Shown here piece after piece: positions 27,082 through 36,100 of a stretch of 64,000 nt of DNA (within the stretch, counting starts at the first letter, position 1; each line of letters starts with the position of its first letter). A program made the position numbers and the translations under genes. The notes under the pieces were generated by a model, which had not been told where the DNA came from, did not search any database, and worked only from the letters and a program-made list of their open reading frames with translations. This DNA comes from CAMTUW01 sp947085035 (GTDB lineage Bacteria; Actinomycetota; Coriobacteriia; Anaerosomatales; PHET01): NCBI GenBank assembly GCA_947085035.1, contig CAMTUW010000018.1, forward strand, positions 71,619 through 135,618, in the 5' to 3' direction.

Positions 27082-27426
27082 CTAGTAGCCCTTCTCCTTG
27101 AGGCGGGCCGCCTTGCCGATCTTGTCACGAAGGAAGTAGAGCTTGGCGCGGCGAACCTTGGCGCGGCTCACGATCTCGATGCGATCGATCTTGGGCGAGT
27201 GGACCGGGAAGGTCCTCTCCACGCCTACGGCGAAGCTGATCTTGCGAACGGTGAAGGTCTCGCGGTTCGATGCACCGTGACGGCGTATGACGACCCCCTG
27301 GAAAAGCTGGGTGCGCTCACGCGTGCCCTCGATGATGCGGTAGTGCACCTTGACCGTATCGCCTACCTGAAACTGCGGCAGGTCTTCACGAATCTGCTGC
27401 AGTTCAAGGGCGCGAATGATATCCAT
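27082..27426 (-). CDS. rplS: 50S ribosomal protein L19
   Basis: Sits at the 30S-50S interface. The 114 residues carry FQVGDTVKVHYRIIEGTRER, QLFQGVVIRRHG, TFTVRKISFAVGVERTFPVH and SPKIDRIEIV, which are L19 hallmarks, and the basic C-terminus VRRAKLYFLRDKIGKAARL. ATG 27426 is chosen; upstream codons are in the leader. The gene has its own promoter and a short hairpin in the leader and follows lepB, so it may be transcribed independently of rpsP-trmD. Confidence 0.97.
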   Translation of the reverse strand: MDIIRALELQQIREDLPQFQVGDTVKVHYRIIEGTRERTQLFQGVVIRRHGASNRETFTVRKISFAVGVERTFPVHSPKIDRIEIVSRAKVRRAKLYFLRDKIGKAARLKEKGY

Positions 27427-27460
27427 GAATACGATTCCTGTTCTCACGTGGTCGTCTCGG

Positions 27461-27517
27461 GTCCGAAATGCTTCGGACGCGAGTGCGAAGTATAGCGTAC
27501 GGCACGAGCAGCGGCAA
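27461..27517 (-). promoter_or_regulatory. rplS promoter and leader hairpin
   Basis: On the minus strand TTGCCG (27517-27512) and TATACT (27494-27489) are spaced 17 bases, a good housekeeping promoter. The transcript would start near 27482, and GTCCGAA/TTCGGAC (27461-27467 with 27472-27478) forms a hairpin at its 5' end. L19 leaders are known in other phyla; whether this is one is untested. Confidence 0.65.
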
Positions 27518-27550
27518 CGACGAATCTTGATTGCGGCATGCCGTTACGTG

Positions 27551-28141
27551 TCAGCGCAGGACACCGAATCGGTCAGGGGGCCAATACGTCCAAAACGCCA
27601 GCCCCCGTATCGAGTTGACCGGCCGGGGCCCGAAGAACCTACTGTCTCCCGAGTTCGGACGGTTGTCACCCATCAGCCAGACCATCTCGTCAGGAATCGT
27701 GACGGGCAGTTCAATCGATCCCGCGATAGTCGGTTGCCCTTGTGCGTAGGGCTCGTCGAGCAAGACGCCGTCCACGAGGACTCCGTCGTCACTGACGTCT
27801 ATCGTCTGGCCACCTACCGCGATGACTCGCTTTATCAGCTGAGGATGCTGGTCGAGGGGGTCATCGAAGACCACGATGTCGCCAGCACGAGGCTCTCGCG
27901 AGAATCGGTACGAGAGTTTCTCCGCAAGTACGCGATCGCCCTCCATGATCGTCGGCTTCATCGATCCGGTGGGAATGACGAACGGCTGTATGACGAAAAC
28001 CTTGATTCCTTGCGCGAGAGCGAAGGCGAGCAGTATCAACACCGCCGTCTCGAGCAACCAGCGCAGGATCGAGCCGCCTGTGGCGGGCTCGTCTGGCTCT
28101 ATGATCTCTACGGAATCAACAGTGTTCTCAGAATCGGTCAT
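27551..28141 (-). CDS. lepB: Signal peptidase I (first copy)
   Basis: Membrane serine protease that removes signal peptides. The 196 residues have an acidic cytosolic N-terminus and a single membrane helix (about 28-50, LLETAVLILLAFALAQGIKV). The catalytic Ser lies in IPTGSMKPTIMEGDRVL and the catalytic Lys in LIKRVIAVGGQTIDV. GDNRPNSGDSRFFGPRP, the box E motif, follows. ATG 28141 overlaps the trmD stop by four bases. A second type I signal peptidase lies between ftsY and ffh, so the organism has at least two. Confidence 0.96.
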   Translation of the reverse strand: MTDSENTVDSVEIIEPDEPATGGSILRWLLETAVLILLAFALAQGIKVFVIQPFVIPTGSMKPTIMEGDRVLAEKLSYRFSREPRAGDIVVFDDPLDQHPQLIKRVIAVGGQTIDVSDDGVLVDGVLLDEPYAQGQPTIAGSIELPVTIPDEMVWLMGDNRPNSGDSRFFGPRPVNSIRGLAFWTYWPPDRFGVLR

Positions 28142-28893
28142 CGTGTTCCTCTCCCGCTCGCCTCGTCATCACGCATGGTGCGGTCTGCGAGGGCGCGCTC
28201 ATCATCTGTAAGTGTCGCCGACTCGATGAGGTCGGGACGGACACGGGTAGTCCGGATGACCGCCTGCTCACGTCGCCACCGCTCAATCGCGCCGTGGTCA
28301 CCGCTGCGCAGGACCGCGGGCACTTCAATGTCGCGGTAGATTGCCGGTCGAGTGTAGTGAGGATACTCGAGAAGCCCTTCCGAGAAGGACTCCTCCACAG
28401 AACTCTCATCATCGCCGAGAACGCCGGGCTGAAGTCTCGCGATGGCATCTGTGAGCACCATTGCTGGCAGCTCGCCTCCCGTCAGGACGTAGTCGCCGAT
28501 CGAAAGTTCGAGGTCGGCGAGCTCAAACACACGCTCGTCGAACCCCTCGTAGCGGCCGCACACAAGAATCAGACGCTCCTTGGTCGCAAGATCGTGCACA
28601 AGACGCTGTGTCAGGGGGCGACCGGCGGGCGTGAAGAACACTACCGTCGCGGGCTCTGGAGCCTCGGCTTGAACCGCCTCGACCGCCTCGAAGATGGGTT
28701 CCGGCTTCATGACCATTCCAGGTCCACCGCCATAGGGTTCGTCATCGGTCGACCGGTGTCGATCGTACGTCCAGGTCCGCAGGTCATGAACGTGAAATTC
28801 GAGATGTTCCCGTTGCCGGGCTGTGCCGACGATCGACGTCGACATCGCAGGCTCGAACATCTCAGGGAATATCGTGATGACGTCGACTCTCAC
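28138..28893 (-). CDS. trmD: tRNA (guanine-37-N1)-methyltransferase
   Basis: SPOUT-class enzyme that forms m1G37 and prevents +1 frameshifting. The 251 residues contain VDVITIFPEMFEPAMSTSIV, DDEPYGGGPGMVMKPEPIF, LILVCGRYEGFDERV, ELSIGDYVLTGGELPAMVL with the trefoil-knot SAM site, and YPHYTRPAIYRDIEVPAVL. GTG 28893 is preceded by AGGGGAC. Order rpsP-khpA-rimM-trmD is the standard arrangement, though rplS is here separated by lepB. Confidence 0.97.
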   Translation of the reverse strand: MRVDVITIFPEMFEPAMSTSIVGTARQREHLEFHVHDLRTWTYDRHRSTDDEPYGGGPGMVMKPEPIFEAVEAVQAEAPEPATVVFFTPAGRPLTQRLVHDLATKERLILVCGRYEGFDERVFELADLELSIGDYVLTGGELPAMVLTDAIARLQPGVLGDDESSVEESFSEGLLEYPHYTRPAIYRDIEVPAVLRSGDHGAIERWRREQAVIRTTRVRPDLIESATLTDDERALADRTMRDDEASGRGTR

Positions 28894-28894
28894 G

Positions 28895-29422
28895 TCAGGT
28901 CCCCTGATTCGGCAGGAGACCTTCGAGCAGCGTGACCGTGATGGTTCGCGCTTCCTCGTTGACCGAGATGATGACGTCGTCGATGACGGGAATCAGTACC
29001 TCACCGAGTACCCCAGAGACCACAAGCACGTCATTGGCACCGGTGATGATCGTCTCGAGGACCTCGCCGAGATCCCCATGGACGGTATCGGTGACGAAGA
29101 AGCCGTCGAGAGTGTCCGTGGTGTGATCGATGTCGGTCCACTCAGGCGGAAGATCTGCGGTGAGCGCCAGCATCTGGGTGCCCGTCAATCCAGCAGCCGA
29201 GTCAATCGTGTCGATGCCGTCAAGGCTGACGAGGGGTCCTTTGGGGCCAGGGCGAACAGCGCGTATCCGGGTATTGCGTACGGTGCGCGGCGGGACGAAC
29301 CAGACCTCGGTTCCGATGAGAGACGAGAAAGGGGTCTCGGCGGCGGGCGCCACCGAGACCTCCCCTTTGAGACCATGCGTCCGAATGACGCGCGCTACGA
29401 GGGCAAACGGCCCATCTGACAT
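28895..29422 (-). CDS. rimM: 16S rRNA processing protein RimM
   Basis: Assembly factor for the 30S head, binding S19. The 175 residues start MSDGPFALVARVIRTHGLKG, the typical RimM N-terminal barrel. A PRC-barrel C-terminal half follows, including LDGFFVTDTVHGDLGEVLE, GANDVLVVSG and VLIPVIDDVIISVNEE. A much longer open frame runs upstream through khpA and rpsP, but it only mirrors those genes and is rejected. ATG 29422 is four bases after the khpA stop. No strong Shine-Dalgarno is visible, consistent with coupling. Confidence 0.93.
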   Translation of the reverse strand: MSDGPFALVARVIRTHGLKGEVSVAPAAETPFSSLIGTEVWFVPPRTVRNTRIRAVRPGPKGPLVSLDGIDTIDSAAGLTGTQMLALTADLPPEWTDIDHTTDTLDGFFVTDTVHGDLGEVLETIITGANDVLVVSGVLGEVLIPVIDDVIISVNEEARTITVTLLEGLLPNQGT

Positions 29423-29426
29423 CGAC

Positions 29427-29678
29427 TCAGCCCACGACCTCGACGTCGACCATGAGCCCTTGAGTGCTCCCGGCCGCACGGGCGAGCGTCCGCACCGACT
29501 TGATGATGCGGCCACCACGCCCGATGACCTTACCGACGTCGGCCGAGTCCAAAGCGATCTCGAACCGCAAGGTGCCTTCGCCCTGTGAGGTGGTGATCCG
29601 TACGGCCTCAGGCTGATCGACCAGTGATTCGACCATGTAACGCACCAAGGACTCCGTGTCGGCTCCGCTTCGGGACAT
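29427..29678 (-). CDS. khpA: KH-domain RNA-binding protein KhpA
   Basis: Single KH domain, 83 residues: LVRYMVESLVDQPEAVRITT, then the GxxG-bearing GKVIGRGGRIIKSVRTLARA. KhpA works with KhpB/Jag in Gram-positive bacteria, affecting cell elongation and RNA regulation; a khpB gene is not in this window. Its position between rpsP and rimM is conserved. ATG at 29678 starts nine bases after the rpsP stop. Confidence 0.94.
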   Translation of the reverse strand: MSRSGADTESLVRYMVESLVDQPEAVRITTSQGEGTLRFEIALDSADVGKVIGRGGRIIKSVRTLARAAGSTQGLMVDVEVVG

Positions 29679-29687
29679 GGCCGCGGA

Positions 29688-30146
29688 CTACTCTGACGCC
29701 TCGGCGTCGGCGGCAGCCTCGACGGCGACCTCCTCGGCCGGAGCCTCGGCGACCACTTCTGCAGCAGCAGCTTCAGCAGCAGCAGTTTCAGCGGCTGCGG
29801 CGTCCTCGGCTGCCTTGACTGCTGCCGCAGCCTTCGCGGCGGCAGCAGCGACCACCTTCTCGGCGGCCTTCTTCGAGACCTTTGCCTCAGCGACGTGTAC
29901 GGTCTTCTCGCCGCGAGCGATCGCGATGATCTTGGTGACCGTCTCTGTGGGCTGGGCACCCTTCGCGAGCCACGCATCGACCTTCTCGAGATCGAGTTCG
30001 ACCAGTGAAGGATTGGTGCGGGGATTGTAGCGACCGATCATCTCGATGAAACGGCCATCGCGCGCGGCGCGACCGTCAGCAACGACGACACGATAGAACG
30101 GGGCCTTCTTGGCTCCGTGACGCGCCAAGCGAATCTTGACTGCCAA
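29688..30146 (-). CDS. rpsP: 30S ribosomal protein S16 with Ala/Glu-rich tail
   Basis: The S16 core (about residues 1-85) reads VKIRLARHGAKKAPFYRVVV, DGRFIEMIGRYNPRTNPS and DAWLAKGAQPTETV. A 60-residue tail made almost only of Ala, Glu and Val with some Lys follows, giving 152 residues where 80-90 is usual; similar low-complexity tails occur in actinobacterial S16. The start is TTG at 30146, seven bases after GGAGGTG, with no competing ATG. It has its own promoter downstream of ffh. Confidence 0.95.
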   Translation of the reverse strand: MAVKIRLARHGAKKAPFYRVVVADGRAARDGRFIEMIGRYNPRTNPSLVELDLEKVDAWLAKGAQPTETVTKIIAIARGEKTVHVAEAKVSKKAAEKVVAAAAAKAAAAVKAAEDAAAAETAAAEAAAAEVVAEAPAEEVAVEAAADAEASE

Positions 30147-30167
30147 CGAATTTCACCTCCGGACAAG

Positions 30168-30241
30168 GCGGCCGCGGATCGGCCGCTCCTTCTCGTGCAA
30201 AGCGGTTGCATATACTACGCCAGCGTACACCCCGCGGTCAA
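30168..30241 (-). promoter_or_regulatory. rpsP operon promoter with leader hairpin
   Basis: On the minus strand TTGACC (30241-30236) and TAGTAT (30217-30212) are spaced 18 bases. The leader then contains a 7-bp GC hairpin (30168-30174 with 30180-30186) ending shortly before the rpsP Shine-Dalgarno. The site separates ffh from rpsP-khpA-rimM-trmD-lepB. Confidence 0.6.
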
Positions 30242-30256
30242 AGCGTGCCGGACACC

Positions 30257-31612
30257 TCATCGGCCGCGTGGTCCTCGGAATCCACCGAATCCTCCCGGAA
30301 TCCGAGGGACTCGGCCCCCTTTGGCCTGGGCAGCGAACTGCTTCATGAGCTTTCGGGTCTCGGCGAATTGCTTCAGCAGGCGATTCACATCGCTCACCTC
30401 GACGCCGGCTCCTCGCGCGATGCGCAGCCGTCTTGAGCCGTTGATGGTGCGGGGTTCGCGACGCTCAGCGGTTGTCATCGAACGGATGATGGCCTCGATC
30501 TGGTCGATCTGCCCTTCGTCGACCTGCCCTTCCATGTCCTTCAACTTGGCGACTCCTGGCAGTGACTTGAGGATCGAGCCGATGCCACCCATCTTGCGCA
30601 CCTGAGCGAGTTGTCCCAAGAAGTCGTCGAGAGTGAACTGGCCCTTGTTGGCGCGCTGGACATACTCCTCATCCAACTGCTCGTCAGCGAGCTCCTGAGC
30701 CTTTTCGATCAGGGAGACGACGTCCCCCATACCGAGGATACGCTTGGCCATCCGGTCCGGATGGAAAGGTTCGAGCGAATCGGGCTTCTCGCCTGAGGAT
30801 GCGAACTTGATGGGCTTGCCGGTCACGTGTCGAATCGACAGCGCTGCTCCGCCTCGGGCGTCACCGTCGAGCTTGCTGATGATCACGCCGTCGAAGTCAA
30901 CGCGCTCGGCGAACGCGCTTGCCGCCTTGACGGCGTCTTGCCCGGTCATGGCGTCGACGACCATCAACACTTGATCAGGCTTCACAGCTGACCTGACTGC
31001 CACCGCCTCGTCCATCATCGCGTCGTCGACGTGGAGGCGTCCGGCAGTGTCAACGATCACGACGTCTCGCATCGTGTCGATCGCATGGCGCACGCCTCCT
31101 GAGGCGATGGCTACGGCGTCGGCACCTTCCCCTCGAAAGACGGGGATGCCTAGCTCGCGACCCAGGGCCTCGAGTTGATCGGCGGCAGCAGGCCGGTGAA
31201 CGTCACATGCCACGAGCAGAGGGCTTCTCCCCTGCTTGCGCAGGTGGAAGGCGAGTTTCGCGGAGGCGGTCGTCTTGCCGGAGCCCTGAAGTCCGACGAG
31301 CATCACGACATTCGGAATACGCCCCGAGAGCGTGAGGCGACTGTTCGTGTCTCCCAGGAGGTGCGTGAGCTCAGCGAGCACGATCTTGATGACTTGCTGC
31401 CCCGGTGTCAGCGACGACATCACGTCTGCACCGACAGCGCGGGTGCGGATTCGCGCGATGAACTCCTTGACGACCTGTAAGTTGACGTCCGCTTCAAGGA
31501 GGGCCATGCGAATCTCTCGCATCGCGGCGTCGACGTCAGCCTCGCTCAAGCGTCCCTTGCCGGTGAGTCCGGCGAACACCTGCTGAAGACGGTCTGTCAG
31601 ATTGTCAAACAT
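30257..31612 (-). CDS. ffh: Signal recognition particle protein Ffh (SRP54)
   Basis: GTPase that binds signal sequences with 4.5S RNA. The 451 residues show the N domain (MFDNLTDRLQQVFAGLTGKG), G1 GLQGSGKTTASAKLA, ACDVHRPAAADQLEALG, VIVDTAGRLHVDD, SKLDGDARGGAALS, and the Met-containing M domain (LDDFLGQLAQVRKMGGIGSI, IARGAGVEVSDVNRLLKQF) with a Gly/Arg-rich tip. The length is the family norm. It follows lepB2 and ftsY, forming a protein-targeting cluster. Confidence 0.98.
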   Translation of the reverse strand: MFDNLTDRLQQVFAGLTGKGRLSEADVDAAMREIRMALLEADVNLQVVKEFIARIRTRAVGADVMSSLTPGQQVIKIVLAELTHLLGDTNSRLTLSGRIPNVVMLVGLQGSGKTTASAKLAFHLRKQGRSPLLVACDVHRPAAADQLEALGRELGIPVFRGEGADAVAIASGGVRHAIDTMRDVVIVDTAGRLHVDDAMMDEAVAVRSAVKPDQVLMVVDAMTGQDAVKAASAFAERVDFDGVIISKLDGDARGGAALSIRHVTGKPIKFASSGEKPDSLEPFHPDRMAKRILGMGDVVSLIEKAQELADEQLDEEYVQRANKGQFTLDDFLGQLAQVRKMGGIGSILKSLPGVAKLKDMEGQVDEGQIDQIEAIIRSMTTAERREPRTINGSRRLRIARGAGVEVSDVNRLLKQFAETRKLMKQFAAQAKGGRVPRIPGGFGGFRGPRGR

Positions 31613-31661
31613 CCGTGGAAACCTTTCGTGTCGGATTCAAAGGACCGGTGGGCAAGCGGGT

Positions 31662-32228
31662 TCAGTCAGGAGGTCCGATCCTCGTCACCGGTGCCCAGAC
31701 CCAGACTACACGCCCGACAACCGAATCAAGCGCCACGGGACCGAGCTGTCGGCTGTCGAGCGAGACCATTCGGTTGTCGCCAAGAACGAATACCGTGCCG
31801 CTGGGAACGATGAGCGGGCCAACGATTTTACGAAAGTACTGATCGGCGATGACGTCGTCTCCGCTCTCGCGAACACCGTTCACTGTGGCGATACCTTCAC
31901 GAACCTCGACGCTGTCGCCGGGCACCGCTACGACGCGCTTGAGTGCTCGCTTCGCGCGCGGCGGCGCGCCTGCGATGTGAAAGGCGATGACGTCACCGCG
32001 CCTGGGGGTCTCGTAGGACTTGGTGAGCAGCAGCCGGTCGCCATGCGACAGTGAGGGCTCCATGGAGTCGCCGTCGACCTTGCTTGGGGAGAACAAGACG
32101 TAGAACACGATCAGGATCAACGTGAGGAACACGATCAGTGGCAAGATGATCCTGCGCGCGATTCGGTCGCCTCGGCCCTGGACTCCGGGAGCGAGCAGAG
32201 TGGGCTCTATGAGCAGATCATCACTCAC
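31662..32228 (-). CDS. Signal peptidase I (second copy)
   Basis: The 188-residue membrane protease has one hydrophobic helix (about 25-47, IILPLIVFLTLILIVFYVLF). The catalytic Ser box is VDGDSMEPSLSHGDRLLLTK, the catalytic Lys lies in ALKRVVAVPGDSVEV, and the box E-like motif is VLGDNRMVSLDSRQLGPV. It is shorter and divergent from the other copy (27551-28141). GTG 32228 overlaps the ftsY stop by eight bases. A signal peptidase inside the ftsY-ffh cluster couples targeting and processing genes. Confidence 0.94.
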   Translation of the reverse strand: MSDDLLIEPTLLAPGVQGRGDRIARRIILPLIVFLTLILIVFYVLFSPSKVDGDSMEPSLSHGDRLLLTKSYETPRRGDVIAFHIAGAPPRAKRALKRVVAVPGDSVEVREGIATVNGVRESGDDVIADQYFRKIVGPLIVPSGTVFVLGDNRMVSLDSRQLGPVALDSVVGRVVWVWAPVTRIGPPD

Positions 32229-33132
32229 CGCTCACCAACGCTCGTGCGAAAGCGGATGCGTCGAAGTCCGCCAAGTCCTCGACTCCCTCGCCGATCCCGA
32301 TCGCGAGGATGGGCACCCCGAGTTCCCGGGCGATAGCCACGGCGATGCCTCCCTTGGCGGTACCATCGAGCTTGGTGAGGATGATGCCGTCGAGACCGAG
32401 CGCGGCATGGAACTCGCGTGCCTGCACGAGTCCGTTCTGGCCGGTGGTGGCGTCCATCACGAGCACTGTCTTGACGGGCGGCCCTGACCGGTTGATGACG
32501 ACGCGTTGCAGTTTCGACAGCTCGCGCATCAGATCGGGCGAGGTGTGCAGACGTCCGGCGGTGTCGATCAGCGTCACGGCGACTCCATCGGCCTGCGCAC
32601 GCTCGATGGTGTCGAAGGCCACAGAGGCGGGGTCGGCGCCTCGTTCGCGCGAAACCACCTTCACGCCTGCCCGCTTGGCCCATACGTCGAGCTGCTCGAT
32701 CGCAGCCGCGCGAAAGGTGTCAGCGCTACCGAGCAACACAGAGACGCCGGAGTCCGAAAGGCGCTTGGCGAGCTTTCCCACCGAGGTCGTCTTGCCGGTG
32801 CCGTTGACACCGACGACGACAACCGTGAGAGGGGTGGGCTCGAAGAGTGGCGGCGCCTCGGGGAACTCGGACGCGATGCGTTCCACCAAGCGAGCGAGAA
32901 CCGCTCGTGCGTCGGGCAGTGCCTTGCGAGTGGCCTCACTGCGCAGCGCATCGACGATCTCGGTTGTGGCGGTGATACCGACGTCGGCCCCGACCAGCGC
33001 GTCTTCGAGGTCGGACCAGAACTCCTCGTCGAGGTTCGGTCCGCGATCCAGCAAGACGTTGAGCTGCTCACCCAGTCGCTCTCTGCTCTTGGAAAGCCCC
33101 TCAGCCAGTCGCTTGAGCCACGGAGCGCTCAT
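32221..33132 (-). CDS. ftsY: SRP receptor FtsY
   Basis: GTPase that docks SRP-ribosome complexes at the membrane. The 303 residues hold the NG domain only: N domain (LDEEFWSDLEDALVGADVGI), G1 GVNGTGKTTSVGKLA, ADTFRAAAIEQLDVW, LIDTAGRLHTSPDLM, DATTGQNGL, ILTKLDGTAKGG and GIGEGVEDL. The acidic A domain of E. coli FtsY is absent, as in many Gram-positive bacteria. ATG 33132 overlaps the smc stop by four bases. Confidence 0.97.
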   Translation of the reverse strand: MSAPWLKRLAEGLSKSRERLGEQLNVLLDRGPNLDEEFWSDLEDALVGADVGITATTEIVDALRSEATRKALPDARAVLARLVERIASEFPEAPPLFEPTPLTVVVVGVNGTGKTTSVGKLAKRLSDSGVSVLLGSADTFRAAAIEQLDVWAKRAGVKVVSRERGADPASVAFDTIERAQADGVAVTLIDTAGRLHTSPDLMRELSKLQRVVINRSGPPVKTVLVMDATTGQNGLVQAREFHAALGLDGIILTKLDGTAKGGIAVAIARELGVPILAIGIGEGVEDLADFDASAFARALVSGE

Positions 33133-36100
33133 TGCGCCTCGACAGCGACGTGGGATGCTCTGTCGAGCTTCTGACTCACGACCTTGCTCACGCCGTCAGC
33201 CTGCATCGAGACACCGTACAAGACGTCGGCCATCTCCATGGTTCGACGTTGGTGGGTGACCACGATGAACTGCGTGTGATGTCGCATGCTGTCGAGGAAA
33301 CCGATGAAACGACGCAGGTTCGTGTCGTCAAGCGCGGCTTCAACCTCATCGAGAATGTAGAAAGGGCACGGTCTCGTACGGTAGACCGCGAACAGCAATG
33401 CAAGAGCGGTCAGGGACTTCTCGCCACCGCTCATCAGGGAGAGCTTGGCGAGTTTCTTGCCCCGCGGTTGACCGATGACCTCCACGCCGGTGATCTCGGG
33501 GTCATCAGGGTCCGTGAGCTGAAGCTGCGCGGTCCCTCCCGGGAACAGGATGGCGAAGATCTCCTGGAAGTGCGCATCCACGGATTCGAACGTCTCGAGG
33601 AATCGGTCCTTCATCTTGCGGTCGATGGCTGCGACCACCTTGGCAAGTGATCGTCTCGAGGAGTCGAGATCCTCGATCTGTGACGTCATGAAGTCACGAC
33701 GCGCCCGCAGAGACTCGAACTCCTCCATGGCAACGGGGTTCACAGGTCCGAGGTTGGAGATCTGTTTCCTGATGGCGTGCGCCTTGTCTTCAGCGGAGTT
33801 GCGATCCTTGAGCTCCGTGGAGTCGAGAGCCTTCTCAAGGGGGCAACCGAGTTCCTCGACGATGCGGCGCGCAGCCTGATTGACCTGAACCTCCAGTTGA
33901 CCCTTTTCGACTCGAAGTCCACCGACGAGTTCGTTCTTACCGTCGATCTCTGCTTGAGCGGAGCGAACGGCGTCTTGGGCATCATGGATGGTCTTGCGCA
34001 GCGACTCGGAGTCGGCCTGTTCGAATCGCGCGCGATCCCTGAGCTTGACGGCCCAGAACTCCGCACGCTCCTGGAGCTCGAGGTAGTACTCGTGCAGGGG
34101 CTCTATCCGCTCGCGCAGCAGCTCGAGCGCGTGCTCGGTCTGTCGGGAACGCTCAACGGTGTCGGCAAGCTCGCTCAGTTCCGAGGTGATGGTGTTCACC
34201 TGCTTCTTGAGGTGCACCTCCCTCTCTGACACGGTGGCGATCTCGACCTGACAGACGCTCAGACGTTCGTTGACGGCACCTTCGTCGCGAAAACGCATGT
34301 CACGCGCGTCTCGGGCAGCTGAGGAATCTTCCTCGAGCGTTTCGACTCGGGACTCCCCGCCTAGGATGCGCGCACGTATGTCATCGATGACGGGTCTGTC
34401 TTTCGACGTGCGCTCTACGATGTCGGTGATGCGACGGTCGATCGTGGCCTTCTCGGCGTCAATGGATGTGAGCAGCTGTTCGAGGCGTCCGATATCCTCG
34501 AGCAACGAGTTGTTCTCGCCAACCAGAGATGCGAGTTTCTGAGAGAGTTCCAGTGCGTCTTGCTGGGCCAGCGCGAGGGCCTCTTCAGACTGGGCGTACG
34601 CCGCCTCGGCCTCGCCGACCGCAGCGGTCAAAGCACCGATCTCGTCATGCAGATGATTGATGCGCCGTTTGCGAGCCAACACGCCCTCGGTGTCCGCCAC
34701 CTGTGTGCCCAGAGTCAGCTTTCCGTTGGGCCACGCGATCGCACCCTCGCGAGTGATGAAGCGGGCACCGACCACGTCCGTTGAACACGCGGCGAGTGCG
34801 CTCTCGATCGAATCCACGATGTAGACGTCACCGAGCAGGGCTTCGAGCGCAGAGCGGATGTCGTCGGCGCACTCCAGCTGGTCGAAGAGCCGGACACCAG
34901 TGGTGGGCCGACCCTTGCCAAACGTCTTCATCGACGAGACCGGGACGAGAGACAGCTCCCCCGCCGGAGTGCGATTGAGTTCGTTCGCGATGTGCGCGGC
35001 AGCATCCGAGTCGCTGACGAGCAGCCCGAACAAGTCGGCTCCAAGCAACCTCTCGACCAGAGAATCCATGCCCTCGGGTGCTCTGATGGCCTCAGACAAC
35101 GGGCCCATGATCCCCGGCAGGTCGTCACTCCTGCTGATCGCCCACGCCAAAGCGGGCGCGGCAGAAGCGAACGCCCGGTCGACCTCCTCAAGACCCCGGG
35201 CCTCAGCGCGAGCTGCCGTCAGGCGTTCGCGACGGCCGTCCAACTCCCGGCGTCGTGTCTCGAGGACTCGGACGCGCTTGTCGACATCGGAGTCCGCCAT
35301 CGCAAGGTCGCGTCTGTGCTTGCCCATCTGCGCATCAAGGATCTCGAGCCGGGAGCGTCGAGCGGAAAGTGTCGCTTGCGAGGAGTGCCGCTGTGTGCGA
35401 ATCTGCTCCGCTCGCTCTGCAAGAATCTCGCTTTCGAGTTCACTCGACGAGAGCGCCTGCTCGGTTCGGGACTGTGCCGCGCGGTCGTCTTCCAGCAGCT
35501 TGCGCGCACCGCGAAGCTCACCGGCGAGACGGGCGACCTCCTCGTCGGCGGTGATGCGCGCTCGGCGCACGTTCTCGGTCTCCTTTCGGAGCTCCGAGAG
35601 CTGACCGTAGAGGGCCTTGAGTCGGGCTTCAGTCTCGCCGCGCTGGGCCTTGAGTGATTCGAGCTCGCCACCACGTGACGCGGAGCGCGTCTGGGCCTGA
35701 TGCAACTTGGCGCGCAGATCCGAGAGCCGGGCGACGAGGTTCTTGCCCTTCTCCTCAAGCAGTAGCAGCCCGGCGTCCAGCCGCTCCAGGATGGATAGCA
35801 TGCGGCGGCGCTGCTCGGAGAGGTCGCCGACGAACAGGCCTTTTTCCTCGAGAAGCGTTTGGAACTTCGCGAGCTCCTGTTCCTTCTCGGCAAGACGATA
35901 GCGCGACAGGTCGACGTCGGCGTCGGCTTCTCGCTCACGCTTCTCGAGAACGTCCCACGTCACGTTCAGGCGCCTCAGGTCATCGACGGCGAGCGCGATG
36001 TCCAGCTCTCGGAGGTTGCGAGTGAGGTCGACGTGCGTGGCGGCCTTGGAGGCTTGACGCTCAAGCGGTCTGAGCTGGCGTTCGATCTCGGTGATGATGT

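Noticed and set aside
29423..29977. Long N-terminal extension of the rimM frame
   Set aside because: The extension runs through khpA and rpsP in another frame and is Arg/Ser/Pro-rich nonsense; RimM clearly starts at 29422.
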